This document shows positions 8,623 through 16,784 of a stretch of 64,000 nt of DNA, one piece after another. Each line of letters opens with the position of its first letter. The stretch's first letter is position 1. Under the pieces are notes generated by a model. It made no database searches, was not told the origin of the DNA, and saw nothing but the letters and a program-made list of their open reading frames with translations. The DNA lies in NCBI GenBank assembly GCA_002452405.1, contig DKFP01000011.1, positions 105,761 through 169,760 on the forward strand, given 5' to 3'. A program made the translations under genes and the position numbers. The DNA comes from Deferribacteraceae bacterium UBA6793. Its GTDB lineage: Bacteria > Chrysiogenota > Deferribacteres > Deferribacterales > Geovibrionaceae.

Positions 8623-9531
8623 TCAGTCTGATGGCGTCTGCTCCCGGTCATTCTCCTGCCTGCCGTACAGGTTGAACCATACGCTGAAAAGTCCCAGCAG
8701 GGCTATGAAGATTATAAACGGGGGTTCTGAAAATATAAAGATAAAAATTATCGCCTTGATGATCGGAATGAATTTTAACCGGGTCATCCAATATGAAACT
8801 ATATCGAAACCCTGAAAAGCATACAGGGTCATCATTATAAGAATTATGTTCAGACCGGCATGTTTCGCCATGGTGTGCTTCACAAACACAAGTGCGAAGC
8901 CCAGAATCAGCACCCATACGAGGTTGTCGGGCAGTCTGAATTTTTTTGTCTCAATGCGTTTGAGCTTGGTATAAAGGCTGAAGGCAATGTGGGTGCAGAA
9001 TGCCGTCATGATGTAGTTCACCGCGGGGAAGATGAGCACCACCGACTGGGCGGCAAGCCTGCTCTGCTTCTCAATATTAAGGAAATATGGATCGTCCGCC
9101 ATGGGATTTTTTGAGGTTTTAACAGTCTCAATGAACGTTTTGATGCCCTGTTCCGCAACGTCTATGAGTGTATTGCGGTAATCAGGTATACCGTATATCA
9201 CCGCCGCCATAACGGCAAACACCAGAAGCGGCGCAACCGCCACCGGGAACCATATGTCTCTGTGTCCCTTTCGGAGAAACGTGTAGATGAAAATCGCCGT
9301 GAAAGCAACGGAAATGACATAAAGACCTGTGGTTATGATGCTTATGCCTGCGGTCAGCGCTATGACGGAGCCGAGCATAAGGTCGGAGTATCTGTTTCTT
9401 TTTTCAGCACCGAGATATATCAGCAGAAGAAGAGGGCTGAAAAATGCACCGACGATCGCATACTGGGGATAGTAGGCGAGGAGCGCATAAAAAAGAACTG
9501 ATGCCAGGGGATATAAAATTGCTTGTGTCAT
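8623..9531 (-). CDS. DUF2232 (YybS-like) multi-pass membrane protein
   Basis: The protein has 302 residues with about eight hydrophobic membrane segments along its length and a short charged C-terminus (RQENDREQTPSD). Its position directly after rpsF-ssb-rpsR on the same strand, and its topology, fit the DUF2232/YybS family, which often sits beside rpsR and rplI in bacterial genomes. The biochemical function of the family is not known to me. The gene starts right after a terminator-like hairpin, so it may be expressed only by read-through from the ribosomal operon. Its stop overlaps the probable start of the CDF transporter. Confidence 0.8.
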   Translation of the reverse strand: MTQAILYPLASVLFYALLAYYPQYAIVGAFFSPLLLLIYLGAEKRNRYSDLMLGSVIALTAGISIITTGLYVISVAFTAIFIYTFLRKGHRDIWFPVAVAPLLVFAVMAAVIYGIPDYRNTLIDVAEQGIKTFIETVKTSKNPMADDPYFLNIEKQSRLAAQSVVLIFPAVNYIMTAFCTHIAFSLYTKLKRIETKKFRLPDNLVWVLILGFALVFVKHTMAKHAGLNIILIMMTLYAFQGFDIVSYWMTRLKFIPIIKAIIFIFIFSEPPFIIFIALLGLFSVWFNLYGRQENDREQTPSD

Positions 9532-9533
9532 GA

Positions 9534-9562
9534 AAAAACGGGGAGGCTTTTACCTCCCCTTT
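9534..9562 (-). terminator. Terminator or attenuator after rpsR
   Basis: The 7-bp GC stem GGGGAGG / CCTCCCC with a six-base loop is followed on the minus strand by GTTTTTTC, immediately before the DUF2232 start codon. It should end most rpsF-ssb-rpsR transcripts and reduce expression of the membrane protein. Confidence 0.75.
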
Positions 9563-9567
9563 CCTTA

Positions 9568-9798
9568 TTATCTGTTGAGGCTGAAAGGCAGCAGAGCGAT
9601 TACTCTTGCAGTCTTAACAGCGGTTGAAAGTGATCTCTGGTGTTTTGCACAAGTGCCTGTAAGTCTGCGGGGCATAATTTTGCCTCTTTCAGTTACATAC
9701 TGGCGGAGCAGTTTAACATCTTTGTAGTCTATATCTATAGCTTCTGTGCAGAATTTACATACTTTTCTGCGCTGAAATTTGCGTCTTACAACAGCCAT
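9568..9798 (-). CDS. rpsR: 30S ribosomal protein S18
   Basis: The protein has 76 residues of the S18 family. It shows the basic N-terminus ([13 protein letters not shown]), the [12 protein letters not shown] segment, [17 protein letters not shown] and the C-terminal [13 protein letters not shown]18 binds S6 on the platform of the small subunit. Two CxxC-like cysteines near the N-terminus (C18, C21) may make this the zinc-containing form; the third expected Cys (C50) is in the GTCAKHQ segment. It is the third gene of the rpsF-ssb-rpsR operon, with TTAAGGAGG just upstream of the ATG. Confidence 0.97.
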   Translation of the reverse strand: MAVVRRKFQRRKVCKFCTEAIDIDYKDVKLLRQYVTERGKIMPRRLTGTCAKHQRSLSTAVKTARVIALLPFSLNR

Positions 9799-9810
9799 TT
9801 CTTTTCCTCC

Positions 9811-10206
9811 TTAAAATGGGATATCGTCTTCGTCCATGGAGCCGGGCATGGGTTCTTCGAAAGCATTTGAACTGGAATATTCGCCTTTCTCTCTTCTGGA
9901 GACAAACTGAATATTCTCCGCAACCACCTCATGCTTCGAACGTTTTTGTCCGTCGGCTTCCCATGTGCTGTAGTTGAGTCTGCCCTCGATAAGCAGCGGC
10001 ATACCTTTTGTGACGTATTCGCCGCACATTTCTGCAGTTTTGCCGAAAGTAACGATATCGATGAAACAGGTCTCTTCTCTGTCTTTTGTTTTCCTTGTGA
10101 CTGCCAGACCAAATTTGGCGACAGGCAGGTCACGCCCGGGGATGAACCGAACTTCGGGGTTGCGTGTAACATTGCCCAGAAGCATGACTTTATTAAGGAA
10201 ACCCAT
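9811..10206 (-). CDS. ssb: Single-stranded DNA-binding protein
   Basis: The protein has 131 residues. The N-terminal OB fold has the usual MGFLNKVMLLGNVTRNPEVR start, KFGLAVTRKTKDREETCFID, and a GKTAEMCGEYVTKGMPLLIE block leading to the GRLNYSTWE strand. A short Ser/Glu/Pro-rich tail ends in the acidic tip MDEDDIPF, which in SSB proteins recruits replication and repair partners. The tail is shorter than in E. coli SSB. Its place between rpsF and rpsR is the common bacterial arrangement. Confidence 0.97.
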   Translation of the reverse strand: MGFLNKVMLLGNVTRNPEVRFIPGRDLPVAKFGLAVTRKTKDREETCFIDIVTFGKTAEMCGEYVTKGMPLLIEGRLNYSTWEADGQKRSKHEVVAENIQFVSRREKGEYSSSNAFEEPMPGSMDEDDIPF

Positions 10207-10223
10207 AGTATTCTCCTGCGGGC

Positions 10224-10676
10224 TTATTCAGCCGCTGGTTCTTCTGTTGTTGTTGCTGATTCTTCGCTCTCTTCTGTTTCAGCGGGAGCGAATTCCTCAC
10301 CCTCTTCACCTTCGCGGGGTTTTCTCGCGCCGGGTTTTTTCACATAGCGTTTTGCGCCTGTGTCTTTTCTGGGGTTGAGTTTGAATTTTTTGTCATCAAT
10401 TGCAACGATAACGAATCTGAGTATGTTTTCGTTGTAGCGGAAACGTTTTGTAAGTTCGTCGGGATAGTTGATGTCAGCTTCAAACTGGATAAGGAAGTAG
10501 TAGCCTTCTGCATAGTTTTCGATGGCGTATGCCATTGTAACTCTGCCCCAAGGCTCAACTTTGATGATCTTGCCGCCGTTCTGCTCGATGTTGCCTTTAA
10601 AGAACTCAAGCTCTTTTTCGATCTCATCCTGCTGGAGATCGGGGCGGACGATGAATACGGTTTCGTAAGTGTTCAT
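10224..10676 (-). CDS. rpsF: 30S ribosomal protein S6
   Basis: The protein has 150 residues from the ATG at 10676, which follows AAGGAGG at ideal spacing. A longer frame to 10709 lacks these signals and is rejected. S6 hallmarks are MNTYETVFIVRPDL at the start, GRVTMAYAIENYAEGYYFLI, and the NENILRFVIVAID strand. The C-terminus carries a long charged extension (about residues 110-150), rich in Lys then Glu, beyond the roughly 95-residue core. Such acidic tails occur in S6 and can be modified by RimK-type ligases in some bacteria. First gene of the operon. Confidence 0.96.
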   Translation of the reverse strand: MNTYETVFIVRPDLQQDEIEKELEFFKGNIEQNGGKIIKVEPWGRVTMAYAIENYAEGYYFLIQFEADINYPDELTKRFRYNENILRFVIVAIDDKKFKLNPRKDTGAKRYVKKPGARKPREGEEGEEFAPAETEESEESATTTEEPAAE

Positions 10677-10739
10677 GTGTCCTCCTTCGTGGATTAAATA
10701 GTCACGCACTTATACTATGCGCAACAAAGGTGGTTGAAA

Positions 10740-10768
10740 CTTATATCCGTTCGGGTAATATAAGTCAA
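10740..10768 (-). promoter_or_regulatory. Sigma-70-type promoter for rpsF-ssb-rpsR
   Basis: On the minus strand TTGACT (10768-10763) and TATAAG (10745-10740) are separated by exactly 17 bases. This puts transcription start near 10733 and a leader of about 57 bases before rpsF. Confidence 0.75.
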
Positions 10769-10792
10769 GGAATAGTTTGAATACAAGGAAAG

Positions 10793-10870
10793 CAGATCGC
10801 CGCGTCGCCTGCGCTCCTCGCGAAGACGACTGCCGTCTCTGCGGGGGCACTTGCCCGGAGCAGTCTCATT
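10793..10870 (+). repeat. Dispersed palindromic repeat, copy 1
   Basis: An intergenic element of about 78 bp shares the core CCTCGCGAAGAC and the right end GTCTCTGCG...AGCAGTCTC with the copy at 31408-31480. It lies between the rpsF promoter and the pseudouridine synthase start. The outer ends are imperfect inverted repeats (AGATCGC-type left, AGCAGTCTC right). Confidence 0.7.
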
Positions 10871-10878
10871 CAGGGAAA

Positions 10879-11784
10879 ATGGAAAATACAAAAACGATAA
10901 CACTGACAGTGGCGGCAAGCTCCGTCAGGCTGGACACATACATATCCTCAAACTCGGATATCTCGCGCTCCCATGCAGAGAAGCTCATAGAACAGGGGAA
11001 TGTGACCGTTAACGGATCCGCTCGCGAAAAGAAATATAAGGTCAGGACGGGCGATAATATAATAGTTGTTATACCGCCTGAAAAAGTTCCCGATCTCACG
11101 CCTGTTGAGATGGATCTGAAGATCGTATATGAATGTGAAAACTATGCAGTCATTGATAAACCCGCAGGAGTCACTGTGCATCCCGCCCACGGCACAGGTG
11201 CCGATACCATTGTCAACGGTCTGCTGCATCGCTTTGATATCAAAGATGATAATGATGTCAGACCCGGCATAGTGCACCGTCTGGACAAAGATACCTCCGG
11301 TCTTCTGATCGTTGCAAAGAACAGAGAGGCGAGGGAGAAACTGTCAAAGATGTTTGCAGATAGAACAGTGGATAAAAAATACTTAGCCGTTTGCGCAGGC
11401 AACCCGAAAACAGATAAATTTATTGCTGAATTTCCCATCGCAAGAAGCAGAAAAGACCGTAAAAAGATGGCTGTGGATGAATCAGGCAAATATGCCAAAA
11501 GTGAAATCACTGTTCTAAAACGGTTAAGGGGGGCGTTTCTGGCAGAGGTCAAAATATACACCGGGAGAACACATCAGATACGTGTGCACATGGCACATCT
11601 GGGGTTCCCGCTTGCAGGGGACACCGTATACGGAAACAGGATTTCCGCTGCGATGCCCATCGGAAGACAGGCTCTTCATTCGTGGCATCTGTCCTTTATA
11701 GATCCTTTCAATAACTCCCAGAAGTCTTTTCAATCGCCCCTTCCCGCCGATATGGAAGAGCTTGTAAAAAGACTTAATTTATAG
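10879..11784 (+). CDS. RluA/RluD family 23S rRNA pseudouridine synthase
   Basis: The protein has 301 residues from the ATG at 10879. The upstream in-frame extension falls inside a dispersed repeat and is rejected. An N-terminal S4 RNA-binding domain (about residues 13-75, with RSHAEKLIEQGNVTVNG) is followed by the catalytic domain. That domain carries the active-site segment PGIVHRLDKDTSGLLIVAKN, whose Asp is the nucleophile, and the GRTHQIRVHMAHLG motif. The layout matches RluD, which makes pseudouridines in helix 69 of 23S rRNA, but RluA/C/D cannot be separated with certainty here. It lies upstream of nuo and ends before a GC hairpin. Confidence 0.92.
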   Translation: MENTKTITLTVAASSVRLDTYISSNSDISRSHAEKLIEQGNVTVNGSAREKKYKVRTGDNIIVVIPPEKVPDLTPVEMDLKIVYECENYAVIDKPAGVTVHPAHGTGADTIVNGLLHRFDIKDDNDVRPGIVHRLDKDTSGLLIVAKNREAREKLSKMFADRTVDKKYLAVCAGNPKTDKFIAEFPIARSRKDRKKMAVDESGKYAKSEITVLKRLRGAFLAEVKIYTGRTHQIRVHMAHLGFPLAGDTVYGNRISAAMPIGRQALHSWHLSFIDPFNNSQKSFQSPLPADMEELVKRLNL

Positions 11785-11826
11785 TATTATTCTGAACTCC
11801 CGCTACAATGGCGCAGGCGCGCAAAC

Positions 11827-11850
11827 CCCCGTCCCGCGCGGGGATTCTTT
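11827..11850 (+). terminator. Terminator-like hairpin upstream of nuo
   Basis: The inverted repeat CCCCG / CGGGG with a seven-base loop is followed by ATTCTTTTA. It lies 43 bases after the pseudouridine synthase stop and before the nuo promoter. Confidence 0.5.
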
Positions 11851-11873
11851 TAGTCCTAAAACGATGTTTCTTG

Positions 11874-11904
11874 TTGACACCTTTACAGCTTCATGATAGA
11901 TACT
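11874..11904 (+). promoter_or_regulatory. nuo: Probable promoter of the nuo operon
   Basis: A perfect TTGACA at 11874-11879 is followed by either TAGATA (17-base spacer) or GATACT (19-base spacer) as the -10 element. It lies 32 bases before nuoA. An inverted motif GCATACTGTATAC just downstream could be an operator, but no known regulator site is recognised. Confidence 0.55.
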
Positions 11905-11935
11905 GCATACTGTATACAAAATACAGAGGTGAGGT

Positions 11936-12289
11936 ATGAGTGGATATTTGCCTATAGTGCTTTTCCTTATCGTGGCCGGAGCTCTCGGCGTTATAATAAT
12001 GTTCGTAGGAGCTATTGTCCGTCCCGCGAAATATGAAAAGGTCAAATTCAGCGTATATGAGTGCGGAATGCCCTCGCTGGATGAAAACAGAAAGCGTCTG
12101 AACCTCAGGTTCTACATAATCGCTATGCTGTTTGTTATTTTTGATGTGGAGACAGTGTTTCTGTACCCATGGGCCGTCAGCTTCGACATGATCGGGCTTT
12201 TCGGTCTCATCGAGATGATTCTGTTCATCGTAATTCTTGTTTTCGGTTACTTTTACGCATGGCAGAAAGGAGCGTTAGAATGGGCTTAA
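11936..12289 (+). CDS. nuoA: NADH-quinone oxidoreductase subunit A
   Basis: The protein has 117 residues with three membrane helices (about 5-30, 60-82, 90-110). The conserved loop [20 protein letters not shown] contains the family's Cys-Gly and Arg-Phe residues, and [12 protein letters not shown] forms the second helix. NuoA sits beside NuoH and NuoJ at the junction of the peripheral and membrane arms, near the quinone site. A strong GAGGTGAGG site precedes the ATG. Its 3' end overlaps nuoB by ten bases. Confidence 0.97.
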   Translation: MSGYLPIVLFLIVAGALGVIIMFVGAIVRPAKYEKVKFSVYECGMPSLDENRKRLNLRFYIIAMLFVIFDVETVFLYPWAVSFDMIGLFGLIEMILFIVILVFGYFYAWQKGALEWA

Positions 12290-12756
12290 TTGACAGAAAA
12301 TTACCCGACAACGTGCTCACAACCACAGTTGACAGTGTGATCAACTATTGCCGAAAAGGCTCAATCTGGCCTGTGACGTTCGGTCTCGCCTGCTGCGCGA
12401 TCGAGATGATGGCCTGCGGTGCTGCGAAGTATGACCTCGACAGAATGGGGATTATCTTCCGCGCCACACCCCGTCAGTCCGACCTGATGCTGGTTGCCGG
12501 AACTGTTACCAGAAAGATGGCACCCGTTGTCAGAAAGGTCTACCTCCAGATGCCTGAACCCAAATGGGTTATCGCAATCGGAAGCTGCGCAACAAGCGGC
12601 GGAATCTATAACACCTATTCTACAGTGCAAGGTGTTGACGAGGTTATTCCGGTTGACTTCTATGTTCCCGGCTGCCCCCCCAGACCTGAAGCGTTCTTTG
12701 ATGCCATTACAGCTCTGCAAAAGAAGATCATGACTGAAAAAGTCGTGAGAAAGTGA
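12280..12756 (+). CDS. nuoB: NADH-quinone oxidoreductase subunit B (cluster N2)
   Basis: The protein has 158 residues from the ATG at 12280, preceded by AAAGGAG. Longer upstream starts in this frame lie inside nuoA and are rejected. The four ligands of 4Fe-4S cluster N2, the last electron carrier before quinone, are visible as the tandem C38-C39 in [11 protein letters not shown]103 in IGSCATSGG and C132 in [25 protein letters not shown] is also conserved. It forms the quinone site with NuoD. Confidence 0.98.
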   Translation: MGLIDRKLPDNVLTTTVDSVINYCRKGSIWPVTFGLACCAIEMMACGAAKYDLDRMGIIFRATPRQSDLMLVAGTVTRKMAPVVRKVYLQMPEPKWVIAIGSCATSGGIYNTYSTVQGVDEVIPVDFYVPGCPPRPEAFFDAITALQKKIMTEKVVRK

Positions 12757-12766
12757 GGAGGTAAAG

Positions 12767-13264
12767 ATGACATTTGAACAGCTTACAGCCAAACTGGAAG
12801 CGCTTTTCCCCGAAAAGCTGAACTGCTATACGGAGTTTAAGTGCAACTTCATAAAAGTGAAGGACGCGGCCGCTTATAAAGCGGTTTTAACTGCTTTAAG
12901 GGACGAGGCTTCCTTCAAGTACATCGTGGACGTTGTTGCCGTACACTGGCCCAAAAAACGCGAAAAGTTCGAATTGACAATCAATCTGTTTTCAATTCAG
13001 AACAAACTGCGCGTTTTTGTCAAGGTTGCGGGTGAGGACAATAAGTTCCCCACCATCACCGACATCTGGGCGGGCGCAAACCTGATGGAAAGGGAACAGT
13101 ACGACCTTATGGGCATCGTCTTTGAAGGTCACCCGAACCTGAAAAGGGTTCTGCTGCCCGAATTTTTCGAGGGACACCCCCTCAGAAAAGACTTCCCGCT
13201 TAAAGAGAGATCATGGTTCAACAATGCTGATGAGCAAGGTCTCGGTCTTAAGTTTTCAAGGTAG
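12767..13264 (+). CDS. nuoC: NADH-quinone oxidoreductase subunit C
   Basis: The protein has 165 residues, the 30-kDa subunit of the peripheral arm. Family features are the TDIWAGANLMEREQYDLMGI segment and the C-terminal GHPNLKRVLLPEFFEGHPLRKDFP block. It is a separate gene, not fused to nuoD as in E. coli. It binds no cofactor and helps anchor NuoD. AGGAGG lies just before the ATG. It follows nuoB by 10 bases and precedes nuoD by 8. Confidence 0.97.
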   Translation: MTFEQLTAKLEALFPEKLNCYTEFKCNFIKVKDAAAYKAVLTALRDEASFKYIVDVVAVHWPKKREKFELTINLFSIQNKLRVFVKVAGEDNKFPTITDIWAGANLMEREQYDLMGIVFEGHPNLKRVLLPEFFEGHPLRKDFPLKERSWFNNADEQGLGLKFSR

Positions 13265-13272
13265 GAACTGAT

Positions 13273-14457
13273 ATGATTAACAATAACATTTCAGAAGTAA
13301 TTACCGTCAACATGGGACCTCAGCACCCCTCAACGCACGGGGTTCTGAGACTTGTGGTAGACATCGACGGCGAGACCATCGTCAATGTGGAACCCGATGT
13401 GGGTTTCCTCCACAGAGGAACAGAGAAACTTGCCGAGAACAGGACATACCACCAGGTTATCCCGCTCACAGACAGACTGGACTACCTTTCACCTCTTTCA
13501 AATAACCTTGCCTACTGCCTTGCAGTAGAGAAGTTTTTCGACGTAAAAATTCCGGAAAGGGCTGAGTATCTCCGCGTTATTCTCGCTGAGATGTCAAGAG
13601 TTGCCTCCCACCTTGTGTGGATTGCGACACACGCCCTCGACATAGGCGCCATGACCGTTTTCCTTTACGCTTTCCGTGAGCGCGAGGATATTCTTGATAT
13701 GTTCGAAGTGGGCACAGGTCAGCGTATGACCAGCTCATGGATACGTATCGGCGGCATCCGCGCAGATATGCCCGAAGATTTCTTTGTAAGACTGAAATCT
13801 TTCACAGACAAGTTCGACAGCTGTGTCGATCTTTATGAAAACCTGCTGACAAACAACAGGATCTGGAAGATGAGAACCATAGGCATCGGTCACCTGAGCG
13901 CAGAAGATGTTCAGGTATACGGTACATCCGGTCCTCTTATGAGAGGTTCAGGCGTCGATTTTGACCTGCGCCGCGATGAGCCGTACGGCATCTATGACAG
14001 ATTCAAATGGGAGATTCCCGTTGAAGAGGCAGGCGACACATACGCACGTTATAAAGTCAGAATGAAAGAGCTTCGTGAATCCAACAAGATTCTCCAGCAG
14101 GCTCTTGAGCAGATCCCTGCAACCGGCGAAGTCATGACAGACGACCCTAGAGTTGCTCTGCCCTCACATGAAGACGTTTACGAGCGCATGGAAGCACTTA
14201 TCAGAAGATTCTACATCGTTTCCAAAGGTTTCAAAGCCCCCAAAGGCGAAACATATCAGGGTATCGAGGCGCCCAAAGGCGAGCTCGGTTTCTATCTTGT
14301 TTCCGAAGGGGAGGAGAGACCCTACAGAATGAAGATAAGAGCACCCTCTTATGTTAACCTCGGCGCGCTGAACAAGATGGCAGCGGGACACATGCTGGCC
14401 GATCTTGTTGCGATAGTCGGAACCAACGACGTGGTTCTCGGCGAAATCGACAGGTAA
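13273..14457 (+). CDS. nuoD: NADH-quinone oxidoreductase subunit D
   Basis: The protein has 394 residues, the 49-kDa quinone-site subunit related to the large subunit of NiFe hydrogenases. Conserved segments are NMGPQHPSTHGVLR at the N-terminus (His-Pro-x-x-His at the quinone pocket), HRGTEKLAENRTY, DRLDYLSPLSNN, GIGHLSAEDVQVYGTSGP, and the C-terminal IVGTNDVVLGEIDR. The hydrogenase Ni ligands are absent, as expected. Between nuoC and nuoE with short gaps. Confidence 0.98.
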   Translation: MINNNISEVITVNMGPQHPSTHGVLRLVVDIDGETIVNVEPDVGFLHRGTEKLAENRTYHQVIPLTDRLDYLSPLSNNLAYCLAVEKFFDVKIPERAEYLRVILAEMSRVASHLVWIATHALDIGAMTVFLYAFREREDILDMFEVGTGQRMTSSWIRIGGIRADMPEDFFVRLKSFTDKFDSCVDLYENLLTNNRIWKMRTIGIGHLSAEDVQVYGTSGPLMRGSGVDFDLRRDEPYGIYDRFKWEIPVEEAGDTYARYKVRMKELRESNKILQQALEQIPATGEVMTDDPRVALPSHEDVYERMEALIRRFYIVSKGFKAPKGETYQGIEAPKGELGFYLVSEGEERPYRMKIRAPSYVNLGALNKMAAGHMLADLVAIVGTNDVVLGEIDR

Positions 14458-14467
14458 GGGGTGACAG

Positions 14468-14974
14468 ATGGCTACAGAAGTTAAAGAGACAGAATCAGCA
14501 GGTAAAGAGATAGATTTTACAGCTTGCGATGAAATCTGCGAAAAGTACAAAGACTGGAAAGGCGCTACCATTCCGGTTTTGCAGCAGGTTCAGGAAGCAT
14601 ACGGATATCTCTTCAGCGAAATTGTTGAAAGGATTGCCGACAATCTTAATATGTCAGCACATCAGATATACGGCGTGATTACCTTCTATGCACAGTTTTA
14701 TACTAAACCCAGAGGCAAATATGTTATCAGGGTTTGCAGAGGAACAGCCTGCCACGTGCAGGGTTCAGGACGTATCTCAGAAGTTGTCTGCGAAGAGTTC
14801 GGCATCAGAAACGGTGAAACCAGTGCCGACCTCAAGTTTACGCTTGAGGAAGTTTCATGCATAGGTGCGTGTGGTATGGCACCTGTTATCATGATCAACA
14901 ATAAAACATACGGCAACCTGAAACCTGAAGAAGCGCGAAAGATCTTCAGGGATTATGCAGAACTTCAGGGGTAG
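14468..14974 (+). CDS. nuoE: NADH-quinone oxidoreductase subunit E (2Fe-2S, N1a)
   Basis: The protein has 168 residues with a thioredoxin-like fold. All four ligands of the 2Fe-2S cluster are present: C90 and C95 in CRGTACHVQGS, and C131 and C135 in VSCIGACGMAP. An N-terminal helical bundle (IPVLQQVQEAYGYLFSEIVE) packs against NuoF. With NuoF and NuoG it forms the NADH-oxidising module, so this complex I has the full NADH dehydrogenase part, unlike the 11-subunit forms. Confidence 0.98.
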   Translation: MATEVKETESAGKEIDFTACDEICEKYKDWKGATIPVLQQVQEAYGYLFSEIVERIADNLNMSAHQIYGVITFYAQFYTKPRGKYVIRVCRGTACHVQGSGRISEVVCEEFGIRNGETSADLKFTLEEVSCIGACGMAPVIMINNKTYGNLKPEEARKIFRDYAELQG

Positions 14975-14977
14975 GAT

Positions 14978-16765
14978 ATGAGTTATACAACAGATCACGT
15001 TGAAGTACACGTCTGTATGGGTACGGCGGGTGTTGCTTCCGGCGGACATGAGGTTATGGAAGCTCTTGAACAGGAGTTTGCAAAAAGAGGTCTCAAAAAC
15101 GCCGAGTCGAAGGAACGCAACTGTGCTGCAAAACAGACAGGATGCAGAGGACTCTGCGCCCGTGACGTGCTTATAGACGTTTATATCCCAGGCAAAGAAC
15201 CGATCACTTACGAACACGTTTCTGCCGAGATGGTTCCCACAATAGTTGAGGAGCACATTGTCGGTGGCAACATAGTTGAGAAGTGGGCGGCAAAAGCCGA
15301 CTATTTTCAGTTCTATGATAAACAGAAACGCTACGTTCTCGCCGATTGCGGACGCGTAGATCCCGAAAGCCTTGAGGACTATATCAAACTCGGCGGGTAC
15401 GAAGCGATTAAAAAAGCGCTCACAATGACCCCTGAACAGGTTATTGACGAAGTCAAAAAGTCCGGTCTCAGAGGCAGGGGGGGCGGCGGTTTCCCCACAG
15501 GTCTTAAATGGACGTTCTGCCGTAACAGCCCCGGCGACCACAAATACCTTATCTGCAACGCGGATGAAGGTGACCCCGGCGCGTTTATGGACAGATCTAT
15601 CATTGAAGGTAACCCCCACGCGGTTATCGAGGGTATGCTTATCGCAGGTTACGCAATCGGATGTGACGAAGGTTACATCTATTGCCGTGCGGAGTATCCC
15701 CTTGCTATCGTAAGGGTTATAAAGGCTATCAAAGATGCCGAAGCAGCAGGAATACTCGGCGATACAGTGTTCGGCACAAACTTCCACTTCAAACTGAAGC
15801 TGAAAGAAGGAGCCGGCGCGTTCGTCTGCGGAGAGGAAACAGCTCTTATCGCCTCAATCGAGGGAGAAAGAGGTATGCCCCGTCCCAGACCTCCGTTCCC
15901 CGCTGTTAAAGGTCTCTGGCAAAAGCCTTCAAACGTTAACAACGTTGAAACTTTCGCAAACCTTCCCGGCATCCTGCTTAACGGATCTGAATGGTATGCG
16001 AACATAGGTACCGAAAAGTCAAAAGGAACTAAGATCTTCGCCCTTTCAGGCAAGGTTAAGTCAACCGGACTTGTTGAGGTTCCTATGGGTATCACCGTGC
16101 GCGAACTCATATTTGATGTTGGCGGCGGTATCCCGAAAAAGAGAAAGTTCAAGGCTGTTCAGCTCGGCGGTCCCTCCGGCGGCTGTCTTACGCCTGACCA
16201 CCTTGAAACACCCATAGACTACGACTCGCTCATCGCAGCAGGTGCGATGATGGGTTCCGGCGGTGTTGTTGTTATGGACGAAACGAACTGCATGGTTAAC
16301 GTGGCTCATTTCTTCCTTACATTCACCCAGAGAGAATCATGCGGCAAATGTATCCCCTGCCGTATCGGAACAAAGACCATGCTTGATATCCTCACAAGGA
16401 TCATCACCGGTCAGGGAAGGGAAGAGGATATCGATCTTCTTCTGGAAGTAGGTAACGACATCAAGACTGCGTCACTCTGCGGTCTGGGTCAGACGGCTCC
16501 CAACCCCGTACTTACGACTGTGAAATATTTCAGACACGAGTACGAGGCGCACATCAGAGATAAGAAATGTCCCGCAAGGGAATGTGCGGAACTCATTGAG
16601 TTCGTTGTCGTTGACGACAGATGTAAGAAATGCGGTATCTGCAAAAAAGCATGTCCCGTTGATGCGATCACATGGGAAAAGGGCACTGTTGCATACATCG
16701 ACAAATCCAAATGCGTGAAATGTCGCGAGTGCATCGTTAACTGTCCTTTCAATGCAATAGATTAA
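14978..16765 (+). CDS. nuoF: NADH-quinone oxidoreductase subunit F, extended at both ends
   Basis: The 595 residues far exceed the roughly 445 of E. coli NuoF. The core has GLRGRGGGGFPTGLKW (NADH/FMN site, about 164-178), CNADEGDPGAF, and the 4Fe-4S N3 ligands C455, C458, C461 and C501. Residues 1-110 form a thioredoxin-like N-terminal domain with C13, C56 and C60. The expected second Cys, C-x4-C in relatives, is Gly18, so a normal 2Fe-2S cluster is doubtful unless C49 substitutes. The C-terminus (about 541-595) adds a two-cluster ferredoxin (C549/552/555/559 and C579/582/585/589). This layout resembles HndC/HydB-type subunits of bifurcating enzymes and some complex I proteins. Confidence 0.96.
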   Translation: MSYTTDHVEVHVCMGTAGVASGGHEVMEALEQEFAKRGLKNAESKERNCAAKQTGCRGLCARDVLIDVYIPGKEPITYEHVSAEMVPTIVEEHIVGGNIVEKWAAKADYFQFYDKQKRYVLADCGRVDPESLEDYIKLGGYEAIKKALTMTPEQVIDEVKKSGLRGRGGGGFPTGLKWTFCRNSPGDHKYLICNADEGDPGAFMDRSIIEGNPHAVIEGMLIAGYAIGCDEGYIYCRAEYPLAIVRVIKAIKDAEAAGILGDTVFGTNFHFKLKLKEGAGAFVCGEETALIASIEGERGMPRPRPPFPAVKGLWQKPSNVNNVETFANLPGILLNGSEWYANIGTEKSKGTKIFALSGKVKSTGLVEVPMGITVRELIFDVGGGIPKKRKFKAVQLGGPSGGCLTPDHLETPIDYDSLIAAGAMMGSGGVVVMDETNCMVNVAHFFLTFTQRESCGKCIPCRIGTKTMLDILTRIITGQGREEDIDLLLEVGNDIKTASLCGLGQTAPNPVLTTVKYFRHEYEAHIRDKKCPARECAELIEFVVVDDRCKKCGICKKACPVDAITWEKGTVAYIDKSKCVKCRECIVNCPFNAID

Positions 16766-16784
16766 GGCAGAGGAGAGACTCAGT

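Noticed and set aside
10777..10878. Upstream extension of the pseudouridine synthase
   Set aside because: The extension is translated repeat DNA with no ribosome binding site; the ATG at 10879 begins a typical family N-terminus.
14855..15787. Long minus-strand open frame of 310 residues inside nuoE/nuoF
   Set aside because: It is antisense to well-conserved nuoE and nuoF with cluster motifs and has no protein-like motifs of its own.
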